The notes beneath the pieces are model-generated. The model was not told the origin of the DNA, ran no database searches, and saw only the letters and a program-made list of their open reading frames with translations. From assembly GCA_002224055.1 (NCBI GenBank), contig AZLU01000312.1, positions 1 to 37,827 of the forward strand: DNA of 37,827 bases. Direction: 5' to 3'. The position numbers and the translations under genes were made by a program. Positions 21,050 through 32,904 of the stretch are shown piece by piece; within the stretch, counting starts at the first letter, position 1, and the number at the start of each line of letters is the position of its first letter. The stretch is from Pezizomycotina sp. ARF18 (Eukaryota; Ascomycota).

Positions 21050-22539
21050 TCTTGCGAGGAAAGTGATCTTATTAAAATCATTGCCGTCCTCGCATTGAAC
21101 TTCATGGAGAGATTGGGAGTTCCTGCCTGGTAAATGAGAAGGAACCTACGTTCGCTCTTGCGATGGTTCAGATAGGAAATGAAGACGGGATGCAGTTTGT
21201 CCCAGAGGAAATATAATCTGGGGAAATAAAATCGGCAGCCACCGGTTTTGCGGGTTTCGGCTAGAGTTTCCTGCCAATCCCGGTGGAGGAGATTGCCTTG
21301 AAAGTCGACTGCGGATTATGGTTAAATGTAATGAGTGAAAACAACAAAAATACAACGAGAGCCTGTGGAAAGAGGAAACGCACGCGATCGATGCGCCGGT
21401 TCCAGACTTATAAGCTTATCGTTATTATTTTTCTTCTCGTAATTTCATTCTTTCTTACAGGGCTGAGGTATGGTTGGCGGAGAAAGATAGCAGAAGTCGC
21501 TTCAAAGTGCTAGTAGCGGCGAAAACGAATCAATGAATGTAGAACAAGTAGGGTTTATATCCAGAAGATCATGGCCAGAAAGGCCAAGTTTTACATTTAG
21601 TTTTCATCTCAGATATGATTCGGAGGCTACTAGCGATTTTCCTTCCTGCATTTGCTTGTTTGCGGATGCTAGCTGCTGGTGGATCCTTCCTTTCCCCCAA
21701 GGAATTTAAACTACTCAAGAACTTGGCATACACAGTTTGGACCAATATTTTCTTGCCGGAGTAGTGTTACAACTGATATCTTGATTGTCCAACTAGAAGG
21801 AAGAGAAGAAGAAGAAGAAGAATAGGTACTACAATAATAATATTTATAGAATATACAGTCCTTCCATATACCTCTCTCCCTCCATAATTGCAGGAACTTG
21901 AGAAGTTAGGAAACCCCTAGATCCGTCCTTCCATCCTCGATACCTCCAGATTGTTCCACTAAAAGTAGCCTCATACCATCCATGCTTCTTATGCAAAATT
22001 AGCAAAATTTTTTCCTTTGATGTTGATTGTTATGCTGTCTTAATTGTTTACCTTGAAATATAACATGAAGAAAAAACTGAAAACGAAAAAAAGAAAATAC
22101 ATATGGAAAGAGTGATAGAGGAAAGGAAGTAAGAACGACGCCATTTTGTCTCCTCTAATAGGAGACAAAGCTGCTTAAAAAAATAACTCTGAAGAGGAAG
22201 AACCAACGAATAAATGCGGGATATGAATGTAAACTTGAGGTATTTTGCAAAAGCTTCGATGAACACACAAGAACTAAAGACAGGGAAACAGGAAAGCATA
22301 TAAAAGAATGGGTTGAAGACTAGTCCTCTTGCTTTGCCATATAAACTCCTAATATCCTTTTTCTCCTTCGTCCTTTTTTTTTTTTTTTTTAACAAATGAT
22401 ATTTTTTACGCTAAATATCTCCCGGTTCCTCTTAGTAGAAGCCTTGTCACTTTACTTCCTACCAAGCTTACTCTTAAAGGTGCCTTCCTTTAAGACTTCA
22501 TTATTCCCTTCCTTCTTAACGTTCACAGTTTTCTGTATC
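21050..22539. other. Stretch without a supported gene
   Basis: Contains short frames such as 21283-21513 (plus) and an AT-driven 115-codon hydrophobic frame at 22048-22395 (minus) that starts in a poly-lysine run over a T-tract and looks like a composition artefact. A hairpin lies at 22145-22169. Confidence 0.4.
22145..22169. repeat. Perfect 10-base-pair hairpin
   Basis: TTTGTCTCCT and AGGAGACAAA pair perfectly around a five-base loop CTAAT. No poly-T follows closely and the region has no gene, so its role is unclear. Confidence 0.6.
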
Positions 22540-25240
22540 TAGTTCCTCTTGGCCTTCTCCGAGGCAGGGCTTTTCACCTTGCTTGCCTCAGACCGGCCTC
22601 CGATCTCCAAGTCTCGCCTTATATCCCCGTCATTGTACCCTTCGGAAGTTCATGTCTCTTGGGCAAGATCTTTTCGATATCATGGCACTTGACCACAAAG
22701 TTCAGGTACGCCGGCTTCGGCTGATTCTCCCTCAAGTAGTACGCGTCGACGTCCTCCGAAACGAACTCATACAGCAACTTCACTACCTACAAGTCGGGAG
22801 ACGATTAGTAAGAAGTCGGACAAGAAAAAAAGAAAAAGGATCGCTAACCGTTGACCGGAAGGCAAAAAATGACAAACAAACAGCAAGAAAGCGTATCTTA
22901 GGAACTCACCTCCGGATCACCTTTCTCCAATAAAAGTTCAATAACTCTCTCTGCCTTGTCGATCAATTTCTTGGAATCCGGCAGGACGGCACCGAGAATA
23001 CCTTCACCGTTTGCGCAAAGGTCTTTGTAGCGCCCATGGATGGCCTCGTGCGTGCGGTGCTCATACTCCGGCGGGGTAACCATATTGATGAAGGCATCCC
23101 CTTCCATCCGAGTTCGCCAGCGAATAATCTCTTCGCGATCGGAATACGAATAGTCTGGGGTACGTCCCACTTTCGAAGCCTTTTCAACTTGGCGTTCTTG
23201 GAAACCTTTTTCCCAGAGTCCGCCGAAGCAAGGGTTGAGCTTCCTGAGCGGTGGTGGGCGGGGCGTTTACCGCTGGTGTTTTGCTACTGTCTGCTGGATC
23301 AACGGGTTGAGCTTCCTGGGCGGCGGCGGGCGGGACGCTTGTTGCGGATATTGCGATAGCAGGCGGGAGATCGCCGCAAGGAAGCGGCGCAGCGATGACT
23401 TCCTGTGGCGGAAAAGCGAAGTTGCCGATGTTTCTCTGTATTTCGAGCCCGGCTAATTCACGATCCATTACCTCGATCGCGTGCGCGAAGTCGAACCCCA
23501 CGGAGAGCGGTCCTTCCAAGCCGAGGTCCTTTGCCAGCTCTGACAACTGGAGTTCACTTATACCGGCGAAGGTGTTGCCGTCGTAGATGGTGACCTTATC
23601 CGCAACTCCCTGCTCAATATCCGCGCCAGAGGTCGGAGCATCACCACGCGCACGAAGAGACGCCGCCGCCTCACGGGCTTGGGTCCACACCAGCCATGGA
23701 TTACCGTTCGCGTGAGCGGCCAACCCGTTGTTGTGAGTTTCGGCTATCTAAGCCTCGTCCAAACTGGGGTTACTGCCGCTAGTAGTATCCGCATCAAGCT
23801 GCGAAGAGAGCAGGGCGGCGCTTTTCTGCTTGCGGTTTGCCTCGTCGTGAACCGAAAGGGCATGCGCTTGACGGACGGCATGATGCAGAACAGACCTCTT
23901 ACTCTCCTCGGTAAGCTCTTGGAAAATCAAATCCAGGACCCTATTCTCCGGCCCGAGGTATGCCAGTTTGGGACCCACGCGATACCTTTTGCTACTAACG
24001 CCATCTGATCGGAAATAAAGTCAGCCGTTCTGTTCGACCTTGAAAGCAGTACAAAAGATAAAGCGGGTTGAGAGGCTTACATTCCAGGTCACTTTGCTTC
24101 AGCATGTCAAGGATTCTTGCGTGAGCTTGCCGATGATGTCGCCGTTGACGGAGATGGAGTCGGCCCTGTCGAGGCGACCGCGGTGGAGCAGGTACCCTCC
24201 TTCGATGACGATTTCGACGGGGTAGCGCGGGCGTTAGGGAGCTCCGGATATACGATCGCGAAGACCACTAGACGGGTTAGCTTGGGAAACGTTGGTTAGG
24301 GTAGAATGGGGTCTCTCTTACATCCGTTTCCGTGAAAGCCTGCGCCGGCGAAGTCGGTTTCTTCGACTGAAGCTTGAAGACCTACGGCTTCCTTGGCAGC
24401 GCTGTAAACACTAAAATTGGGAATCTACTGTTAGCACTGCAATTATCGGAGGTGTTTCAACTTGTCTGAATCGGTATCTAAGGGAAACGTTGTAAACTTA
24501 CTTCTCGTCGTTGATGTTCTGGCACGCGGCCATCAAGGCGCCGAAATCGATGCGTTTTTGGAGATCTTCGTCGCGAAAAGTTCGTAGAGACTCTGAGACG
24601 GGAAAGATTGAAAGGTTAGTTCCACTCTCTAAGTAAAGAGCAGGATGCCAAACAGGTGGTTCATGTGGAGGACTCACGTTGAAGACGAATAGGAAATTCG
24701 GTAGGGCTCACCCCCTCCCACATTATACCGACTCCGTCGTTCATTATGAAGGTGTAATAGTCGACTATCGTCCCCTCGACAGACCTCAACTCCTTGAAGA
24801 CATGCATGTTCGAAAGCTAACGGCGCCGTTTTTTGGTGTTAGCATCCTCAACGTCAAACTGTTTGGGCGTCAATCCGCAACGGGAGGGGATGACAGAAGA
24901 AGTTGTTCACTCACTTTTTTGCTGTCTCTATACTGCTAAAACAATGCTCTCGAACTTGGTGTATAAAGGTAGCTTCAATGCAACCAGTGTTTGATCCTCC
25001 TGCAGAATAGAAGAGCGGAGAGAGCACGACGATAAAGAAACAAAGGAGCGGGAACTTCTTGATGGAATTTGAGAAGGTGGAGATGCTCCTTGTGGTTGAT
25101 CGTGTTCAAGGTTCTATCGTCATGAAGAGATTAGTACAGCGCAGGGAGAAGATTGCCCCTCGAAAGAACAGTCCGAAGTCTTGAAATGTTTTGGAGGAGA
25201 TCATTTTAACAGGTGGGGAGTTGAATACTCACCTACTGGT
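22540..25240 (-). pseudogene. Unknown multi-copy family, copy B (most complete; SANT-like module near the C-terminus), decayed
   Basis: A multi-exon minus-strand gene. In order: GRPKVRHLRGSPV (about 25230-25270), EDQTLVALKLPLYTKFESI (about 24940-24990), IVDYYTFIMNDGVGIMWEG (about 24710-24770), intron 24593-24677, TFRDEDLQKRIDFGALMAA, intron 24411-24501, AAKEAVGLQASVEETDF, intron 24268-24321, VFAIVYPELPNA, PVEIVIEGGYLLHRGRL (about 24190), ILDMLKQSDLE, NRVLDLIFQELTEESKRSV (about 23900), a 180-codon open frame 23184-23723 with SELQLSELAKDLGLEGPL and a proline/alanine-rich tail, RKWDVPQTIRIP (about 23170), the module EGDAFINMVTPPEYEHRTHE then AIHGRYKDL (about 23030-23110), LLLEKGDPE|GTGAGT (about 22910), and a lysine-rich end to about 22540. 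Frame breaks occur near 24205, 24125, 23970, 23225 and 23160. No catalytic motif is seen; nucleic-acid binding is inferred from the module. Confidence 0.55.
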
Positions 25241-27139
25241 GATCCTCTTAGATGTCGAACCTTCGGACGACCAATTCTCTGGTTGGAAACACTTTGATTA
25301 TCCCAACCGCCACGATTCGAGGTATTATGGAATATCAGACCCACCCTCAAGAGTGGAGCGATAAGCAAGATGAGGGGTTAAACGACGATGCTATATCAGT
25401 GTCCGTTATACTGTCCTTGTGATATCAAGCCCAATTGACTGAATATTGGTTGTTGTCGGAAAGGGAGTAGAGGTGAGTGGGAGTTTTAGGAGGGAGGGTC
25501 AGTGGTTTATTAAAAATTAAAAATTTTTTTGGCCTTGGGGAGCACGATGGGAATTGCGCTCCTCGGAGAGTGTTCAAGCCTAAGTTAGTGCTATTGTTCA
25601 GTGTCGCGGCTTGAGCGGCTGCACCCAAAGTATTTGCGCGGCTGGTGAAAGACGAATTGGCTCAGCATGCAACGAAGTCGAAGATACAACGAGGCTGCGT
25701 GGCAATCAACGAAAAAGGAATCCTCTTGCCGCGCCTTACCCACCATGGGCTCCGTCTCTTGAGGCACCGTAGCCATCATTACCAAGACAGTCTGGAGCGT
25801 CAGGGTCGCACTGCATCCAGATGCGCTTCGATAGGGCGGTATATACGGTGGCTATCACTCAACTGATTGGAGTAATTTGGAGAACAGTTGTTCAATTTGG
25901 GGGGTTCGAGATGGTAACAGACGTGCGCTGAGAGACGGTGTACACCCCTCATCTTCGCGGGATTGCTCTCAGAAAAAGGAGCCACACATCTGATGATAGT
26001 GTAATGAAGTCCATGAACTGCTCTCTTGGGCCGAGAGACGCAAAACCCATCTAAAATATGTTTATAATAGGTGCTGATTTCCGCTCAATATGGGCCTTCT
26101 TTCCGTCTGTCCGACAGAATAGCGCATACTCTACGGCGAAGTTGGAGCAAAGTTTGTATTTCAGGCTGATGCTATATGCGGTGGTAGGTGCTGACATGCT
26201 CTAGTACAAGGCTTTATTGAGGATTATCCCCGGAGGATCGCGGTTGGAAAGAAATGCAAGAATCGCCGCGAGAGATTTCATATTCTTTGGGATACTCTTT
26301 GCAGTTGATAACTGGTCTCAAGTTAATGTAAAGCCTTCAGGGGGGTATCCTACTGAACGGAGATTTACACGTTCATCTATACAGGAAGGAAGAATTGAAA
26401 GGAGGGATGCAAATGAATTACTATCTAATACATTAATTTTACATTCTAAAATGATCTTTTTGCTATTACCGCGTGGAGACGGTTTGAGAACTAGTACATG
26501 ACATTTGGATAAATATATTTATTTCATTTTCCGCCTTTGTTTCCTGGCTTATGGTCAATTTGAAAATTTAGCATCATAACATGGAGCAATGTATCATGGA
26601 AGAAATTTGAGTCTATCGAAGCGTATTTTATCAAGGGGAAACAATCGAGTCCCACGAAGGGTATTTTGGAAACAAGGTAGGTATAAATTAAAGAAAGCCT
26701 TTTTTGACTGAGAGGTGATAGAACAGATAATATATTTACATATGGGTCTATGGCCGCTGGGCGGGAATACGAGATAGTGATTCTAGCTATAAATATATGA
26801 GAATAGACACAAGGAACGAATTTAAGCTCCTAAAAGTGAAAGAAAACAACGGCAAATTTACCTATGCAGAAGAGCGCTAATAAAAAGCGATTTCTAAAAA
26901 AGTAAAAAATACCTATACGGAGTGGTTCCCCTGCTTTACTGCGTCTCCTTAAGGTAAACCTGCTCTTGACCCCGGTTCACGATCTATATTACCAGTAGGT
27001 GACCGTAGATCAGTACTATGAAGATGGAAGTGGTTTTGGGTTTTTTGTTTTTATTTAATTATTTTTTGTTTAATTCTTACGTTTCTACTTTCCCTGGCCT
27101 ACGTTCCTCAACCTGCTGCGCTCACCCTCTCGGAATGGG
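25241..27139. other. Stretch without a supported gene
   Basis: A minus-strand frame 25591-25785 (MVMMATVPQETEPM, followed by GTGGGT, a possible donor) could be the 5' exon of copy B but cannot be tied to it. A 94-codon plus frame at 26217-26501 has no recognisable feature. The remainder is AT-leaning and non-coding in appearance. Confidence 0.35.
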
Positions 27140-27270
27140 AATATTGCCATTTGCTTGCGTGAGCTAAGAATTTGTGAGGGTGGTGTTCGTATTCAGCGGG
27201 TTAACCATGTTGATGAAAGCGTCCTCTTTCCATCTGGACTCCTCACTCAACATTTTCCTGATGAAAATGC
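27140..27270 (-). pseudogene. SANT-like module, copy C (solitary fragment)
   Basis: Minus-strand reading from 27266: FIRKMLSEESRWKEDAFINM then VNP, after which the frame shifts by one and continues PAEYEHHPHKFLAHASKW. The W-K-EDAFINMV-x-P-x-x-YEH block is shared with copy B (23.1 kb) and with the plus-strand copy at 32.6 kb. No other part of the family gene is recognisable nearby, so this is an orphan fragment. Confidence 0.55.
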
Positions 27271-28420
27271 ATAGGAGATTTCCGAAATACTTGTCATTTG
27301 TAAAGGCAAAGGCCATCTTTTTCTCTCTTTTTTAGTTCTTCCTTCTCGTCTCCCTTCTCAACAGTCGGTGCCCACGCAGCCGTGGGCCGACGGCGTTGTT
27401 CCCCATGGCGGGGTGGGCTTGCATAAGATATTCGGGAATGGAATTATAAGGCTGGAGTGAATCTGGCGACTTCGAACACTGGCTGCTGGGGTATTCCGTT
27501 AGTACGGTATCTCGAGCTCAGCTGTACGCAAACGTACTCTCTTCTCAGTCTTATTCCGATTGTTTTGGTTTGGCTTACCACCTTCGTGATGCTTCTCCTG
27601 CATCATGTATCACCGCGGAAGCGTTAACGTTGATTACACAAAAATATAACGCTCATATATCTCATCTGTACGAAAGTCCAGTTGACAGCGGTGTGGGAAC
27701 CAAAGGCAAACATGGTCTATTTTCAAAGAGTTTTCCGCCAAAATCAAGCGATGGCAGCAGGACGAACTGGAGGAGCTGTTTTCCCTGTTCTATTCAATTT
27801 CGTACACCATGTCATTGGCTATATCTGGGAAAGCGTCGGAGAGCAAGGGCATCGAAGAGGGATACTCAACTTCAATAATAGAAAAAAAGCGAAAAATAGC
27901 CAAGCGAAGCAGGTTGAATGCTTATCTTGGCTGGAAATGGAACATTCGAGCAGCGACGAAGGAAATAAAAGAAATTTCCGAAAAGCGTAAGCGCACGTGC
28001 ACGAAGCGCGCATCGCCGTGTACTTTTTAAACCGCGATTTGTGGATCGCTAACCTCGTAAACCACACCATCTCCCCTCAATCATATCCATCTTCCAAAAC
28101 TTCAAAAGCTTCAACAGGTTAGCATAGAGCTCGGCAGCAAACTAGGCCTGCTTTAGCTCCTCTCCACGAGCCTCCTCATCCACGAATCATCAAGTACAAT
28201 CCACTATTATGATCTTGCTGAAGGTACACCTTTCCAATGTTAGCTTTTCTTCTCTTCTTCTCCTCCAGTTATGTTTCTCTCCTCCTTCTCAATCTTCGAA
28301 CTGCTGCTCGAAGTAAACTTCAGCATGCTCGCTCTCATTATCCTATAGTTTCTTTTCCTTCTTCGATCTTTGTTCTGAGCCTTCTTTGTGTTTTTATCCG
28401 TTTTCTTATGTTAACTCACG
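27271..28420. other. Stretch without a supported gene
   Basis: Plus-strand frames 27570-27878 and 27682-27990 (102 codons each, overlapping in different frames) contain protein-like pieces such as FNFVHHVIGYIWESV but no recognisable domain. Could be decayed coding sequence. Confidence 0.3.
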
Positions 28421-28849
28421 GTGAAGTCCTTCTCGGTGTTTGCTTCAGTTCTTTCCTCCATCATAACTGGGCATTTTGCCCCACCATACCATCACTTTCT
28501 CGATCATCTCCCGTTCTTCGCCTTCGAACCACCTGCTCCACGGGCACAGCCTGAACCTTTCATGGTCTGGTTCACCCTTGGTGGGATCGATGACCAGATT
28601 GCCTGTGGGAGATCTATGGGGGATCTAGGAGCGATCCTCTGTCCCTGTGCAGTCAGCCGGATGGAAATCCTCAAGGGGCTTCATTCCTCGGCTACACACC
28701 TACATAACCCCAACCCGCACAGCTTCATCCCACTCAAACCCAACGGCTCGAACAGCAGTCCCAGGACCGCCAAGGCGACGTACACTTTCTCCAGCAAGAA
28801 ACACGCCTCTCAGCAGCCGATCGCACCTCAAACCCTCTTGGTTGTCTAG
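28421..28849 (+). CDS. 142-codon open frame with possible signal peptide, unknown
   Basis: Begins MKSFSVFASVLSSIITGHFA, which could be a secretion signal, followed by a proline/histidine/phenylalanine-rich stretch and WFTLGGIDDQIACGRSMGD. Three cysteines are present and the tail is serine/lysine rich. No family recognised. A CT-rich leader precedes the ATG. It is uninterrupted, unlike most coding sequence here, but its composition gives no strong reason to call it real. Confidence 0.25.
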   Translation: MKSFSVFASVLSSIITGHFAPPYHHFLDHLPFFAFEPPAPRAQPEPFMVWFTLGGIDDQIACGRSMGDLGAILCPCAVSRMEILKGLHSSATHLHNPNPHSFIPLKPNGSNSSPRTAKATYTFSSKKHASQQPIAPQTLLVV

Positions 28850-29170
28850 ACACCACCAATGATGTTAGCAAACCCTCCAAGTAAGATAGCAAATAAACTC
28901 CCGCAAAAACACAAATCCTTATAGATCTACTTACGTATACTAACCTCGTTTGCACCCCTCTCTTCTGTCTGCTTCGGGGTACCTCCGTAAAGAGCCCACA
29001 CTGGACAGGCGGAGGCGAGTTGAGAGATTCCCGCACAGAACGTGTCCGGTGGAGCCATGCGGGACACCTTTGCGGGGGACATCCCCACAGCAATCCATTG
29101 AATTTCTGCTGCCCCCTCCTCTCACCTCGTCCTGCAATCTCTTAACGGACGCCCCGGAACGCCGCAGATT

Positions 29171-30340
29171 ATGCCGAGGCGTTTGCACCGTCCAGGGGAT
29201 GTGGATTACAAGACGACGGGGAGTGAATTTACAGCTCTTAGGAAGCCTAAGGCGGTTTCTTTCGCCGAAGACAAATCTAAGAGGACCGTTGACGTTCGTT
29301 CAGAAGCAGGAGGCGTGGATGCACCCAGCAAACGGAATCAATCCCACCGCACCGCCTTAATTTCACCCCACCCAAAAGCTTATGGTAGAGATCAAACGTC
29401 TCGAGGAAGAGAATGCGCAGTTGGCAACTTCCACGGCGGGTGGTACTGAGAACAACGTTCTGGAGGAAGAGGCATTCCCAACCGTCCTATTGAGACCCAG
29501 GGCACCAGAACAGCGTGAAAATCGCTAAACCTGAACGGAAGGTTTTCTCCCATATTCTTTTCGTAAAGGTCCCTTCATACCTCCTCGAATTCTTTTCTGT
29601 CAGCTTTTATCGTCAAGTTCGGGTGAAGTTTTTACTAACCGTTTCGTATTCTTTGCATTTAATAAGGCTTTGAAAAGATGGAAGACGATCACAAAGAATC
29701 ACAAAGAAAACCAACGCGAAGTCCGATCTCTCCTCTTGGTGTCGAGGAAGTGGTTGTAGCGTAAGGAGCTGCTGAAGCAGCAAACAGGAGGCGAAGCGAT
29801 GCCTCCCCGTAGCGTCAGCTTGAACTCCACACCACTTTATCCGCCGAAATAAACGAATTTGTCACCGTACATCGCGCGATGTGGAACTACGCCCTCATCG
29901 AGGCCATCGTCCGCGGCAAACTCGATAGCGCGGACGATTACATCTTCCTTCTCTCGCGCTACGATCCGAATCGGAATGGTCTCGTATCAAGGATGAAGGA
30001 AGAACTTGGCCTCCCAACCGACCTCTTCATGCTCATTGTTCCAATTCTCAATAGCGGTAGTCTGAAGGAAGCGGTCGGTCTTGATGCCTCGACCGCTGCA
30101 CCGGACTTCTCGGTGAAGGTTTCTACGATTACGGATATAAGATATTCCATCCTCACCCTCGCAGTAACTCAAATTTTCAAACTAACTCGAGTTCGTTCGA
30201 CGACTAGCGGTCCTCGCGATCGTATATCCGGAGCTCCCTAACGCCCCGCGCTACCCCGTCGAAATCGTCATCGATGGAGGTACTGCTCCACCGCGGACGT
30301 CTCGGCGATTGCAATGTTTCCGCATCACCTGCCCACAGCC
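29171..30340 (+). pseudogene. Unknown multi-copy family, copy D N-terminal part, decayed
   Basis: Begins with a basic region (KPKAVSFAEDKSKRTVDV, 29243-29296), then, one frame over from 29380, a short coiled-coil-like VEIKRLEEENAQLATS ending in a stop at about 29528. After a probable intron (about 29540-29665) comes MEDDHKESQRKP, then from about 29830 FVTVHRAMWNYALIEAIVRG, LVSRMKEELGLPTDLFM and SLKEAVGLDASTAAPDF. The last is clearly the exon AAKEAVGLQASVEETDF of copy B. It is followed by GFYDYG, an intron with a mutated donor (AT at 30137) and an acceptor TAG at 30205-30207, then VLAIVYPELPNAPRYPVEIV (30208-30267) and LLHRGRLG one frame over. The 30210-30290 DNA is almost identical to copy B at 24180-24265. 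Copy D keeps a C that copy B lost, and copy B keeps bases that copy D lost. Confidence 0.55.
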
Positions 30341-30746
30341 ACCCTCGCCGAGTCCCAACCTTTGAGCAGATCTGAACTTGCTTTCAACTCGGCCGCCTCA
30401 AATTGCTCAATTTCCTAACTTTGAAATCCCCTGCTGTCTCCAAAGCAAGCCAAGGTCTCCGGAGCTATCCGTAAGGTAGCGACATGATCTTCAAGGGTCC
30501 GAGAAGGCGAAGTCTGCTATTGCCGGGACAACAAGCATTCGGCTAGAGTGGCACTCGAAGCGGGCGGAAGAACAGGGGAAGCCCTCTCAGAAAGTTCCGA
30601 AGAAAACGCCAGTCAGAAACTGGCAGGTTGTCGAGTGCCACGCTGCTCGAGCTAGACAGACGCCAAGTTGATAGAGAAGAAAGGCAGTAGCTCCCGCTTC
30701 CTCAGCCCCCGAGCGCATCTCCGCAGGAAGAGAGGAGACTAGCGAC

Positions 30747-31611
30747 ATGGGGGATCATCTGTTGCTGACTCACAGCATTGATCCGCTCGATTCCAACGTC
30801 TTCCCGCTCACGGAAGACGCCAACGTGGGCAAGCTGCTCCGCGTGTACGCAACAATTAATCATCACACCGCCGGAATGGTCGTCGACACTCATCTAGCCC
30901 CACCGCCCGGCCGCATGGACTTCGGAAACCGCCGCTCCCAGTGCCTTTCCCGGGCCATTCCCCCGTTTCAGCTTTCGGCTGACAGCAGAAATGCGAAGAG
31001 CTATTCAAACCCCCGCGAAGATAAGGTCGTCCAAACAACCAACCAATCGCTCTCCGGCCTCCGGTCAAGGCAGTCAACCGCGTCAGGCCCTCCCAAAATT
31101 CCCATTACTCCAGCTGTACCAAATCCTACCGCTTCAATCGCGATCCCTGCACCGCAGGAGAGTTCATCATTGACTGGTTCGTGGACGAGATCACGCCTGA
31201 AGGGTACGAGCCCCGAGCGTACGACACAGCCCTAATGCAGCTCCCCCACCTACGCCGCCAGAAAAGCACTGCTCTCGCCGTCCTGGGCTGGCGAGCAGTC
31301 AAAGTCCCGTCAGCGGAGATGACAATGCCGGGGAACTGGCACTTGAAAGCGTGGCAAGCGCGAGCTTGCGAATACTAAGCGTGCCACTCAGAACCGCACA
31401 GACGTCGAAAAGTAAAGGGTTGATTGGCTTGTCAACCACCTAAACCTGGGTAGACCGCACAAGCACGACGCCATCCTTAAAGCATTACGGAAGGACGAAA
31501 CCGGGGCCGCGGGCCACGACAGGTTCTGCGATTCCCCAGACCAGACTAATAATGAATACGTCCGTCTTGGATCCGCCAACCAGAAGGCCAGGGAGTACTT
31601 CATTCCCGTTT
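30747..31611 (+). pseudogene. Unknown multi-copy family, SANT-like modules D1 and D2, decayed
   Basis: A 162-codon frame from ATG 30747 (MGDHLLLTHSIDPLDSNVFP, then AGMVVDTHLAPPPGRMDFG) with a serine/proline-rich tail to 31235. One frame over, 31140-31378 reads FIIDWFVDEITPEGYEPRA then YDTALMQLPHLRRQKS, homologous to DWFVNELTPTYTNPGA/HESILTQLSYLR of copy A. A further frame change gives VDWLVNHLNLGRPHKHDAIL KALRKDE (from 31419), a second module of the same shape (tryptophan, hydrophobic helix, H/R-x-H-D/E-A-I), then a polar tail to the stop at about 31611. Each module resembles the helix pattern of SANT/Myb-like DNA-binding domains. Role unknown. Confidence 0.45.
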
Positions 31612-32051
31612 GAGGCAGGAAAACTCTAAGCTCACCTTTACTCTGGCGAATGCTATGGAGTTGGTTGCCGAGGAAAACGAGAAGGCTGCTTAACGTTCGA
31701 ATAAATCGAGGAAGGTCAGAGTCGTTTGTCGGACAACACTGATCTCATCAACGCGCTTGTCGAGGGAGCTTGCGCTTAACTCGTGTTGATCCCATCCCAA
31801 CCGTCCGACAACGAAGTCCCATCCGAATCCAATCAAATGATTGTCGTCGAAAACGGCGAAGTCGAATGCTCCTTCTGAATGCGTCAATATGACCTGGCAT
31901 TCCCTCGCCACTCTGATACAGGGCGGCCGATGGTGGTGCGCGCCAGGTCTAGGTGGCGCGTTTGAGACCGTTGCCGGGAACTTCAACCAGGTGTGTCTTA
32001 CAGACATTAAACCGCTTGTTTGTCCTTCTAACGTCTTTGTAGTTCGAAACC

Positions 32052-32880
32052 ATGGGAGGAAACCCCAACATCAACCCAAACGTCAACTCCAAGCTGAACC
32101 GGAACGATGCCGAACACGCACTCCAAATCAAGCAAGAAAACGTGGAATATATGAAGCGAGCCTTGACACCGAGAGAACAACCGTGTGACCAAACGGACCC
32201 TTCGGGATTTCACACGTGAGGTCAAGCTCCCCATTTGCAACCTACAATCTACCTCGTCGATTAAGCCGCTCTCGCTTGTGCTTGCTACATCTAGAGCGCA
32301 AGGACAACGCCGAGTGGCTCCGCGATGTCAAGCAGATACTCGACCCGTATAGTGCAAAGGATCGCAAAAAGCTCGCAATCGAGACCGCTTGGAGAAGGGT
32401 GAACAGCCCCGGTCAAGTCTCTCGTTACAGAGTGAAGGTCAGGGCAGAGGCTTATCAAAGAGAGTCCCTACTTGACAGGTATTATCACCTCTTCAGAGCG
32501 TTGGCGATTCTACCTACACCAATTCCAAACCACCGCAATAGGTAGCAATCGGGCCTTCAAGAGCGTCGAGTTGAAGAAGAATCGACTGTGGGATGTCCCC
32601 CAGACCATCCGCATTCCATTGCGAGGAACAGGAAATTTTTCAGCAACAACTTCCATGGAAGGAAGACGCCTTCATTAATATGGTCGCCCCGGCGGGTTAT
32701 GAAAACCGAACACATGACGCAATCTACAGCCGCTACAAGGAGCTTCGGAATCATCTCCGCGGTGAGGATCTTGAAGTAGGCGCTCCAGGAGTCTCATGCA
32801 GTAATCGCTCAACTTGTTGCAACGAAGCGATCGAAAGAGTAAGTTCCTTGCCCTCCTTGGTGGATTCAACTGTTGAAAGT
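32052..32880 (+). pseudogene. Unknown multi-copy family, SANT-like module D3 with preceding helical domain, decayed
   Basis: ATG 32052 starts MGGNPNINPNVNSKLNRNDA, continuing to a helical EHALQIKQENVEYMKRAL. From about 32290, one frame over: DNAEWLRDVKQILDPYSAKD and RKKLAIETAWRRVNSPGQVS (repeated in copy E at 34.95 kb). The frame then changes to LWDVPQTIRIP (32587-32622) and next to LPWKEDAFINMVAPAGYENR with THDAIYSRYKELRNHL (32653-32760). Copy B has the same order, WDVPQTIRIP then the module, and also needs a frame change between them, so an unrecognised splice rather than a break may be the cause there. End uncertain; a GTAAGT at about 32839 could be a donor. Confidence 0.5.
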
Positions 32881-32904
32881 AATACTGACTTTTTGTTTTT
32901 TCGA

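Noticed and set aside
22048-22395. 115-codon hydrophobic minus-strand frame
   Set aside because: Starts in a poly-lysine run over a T-tract, has AT-driven composition and no recognisable feature.
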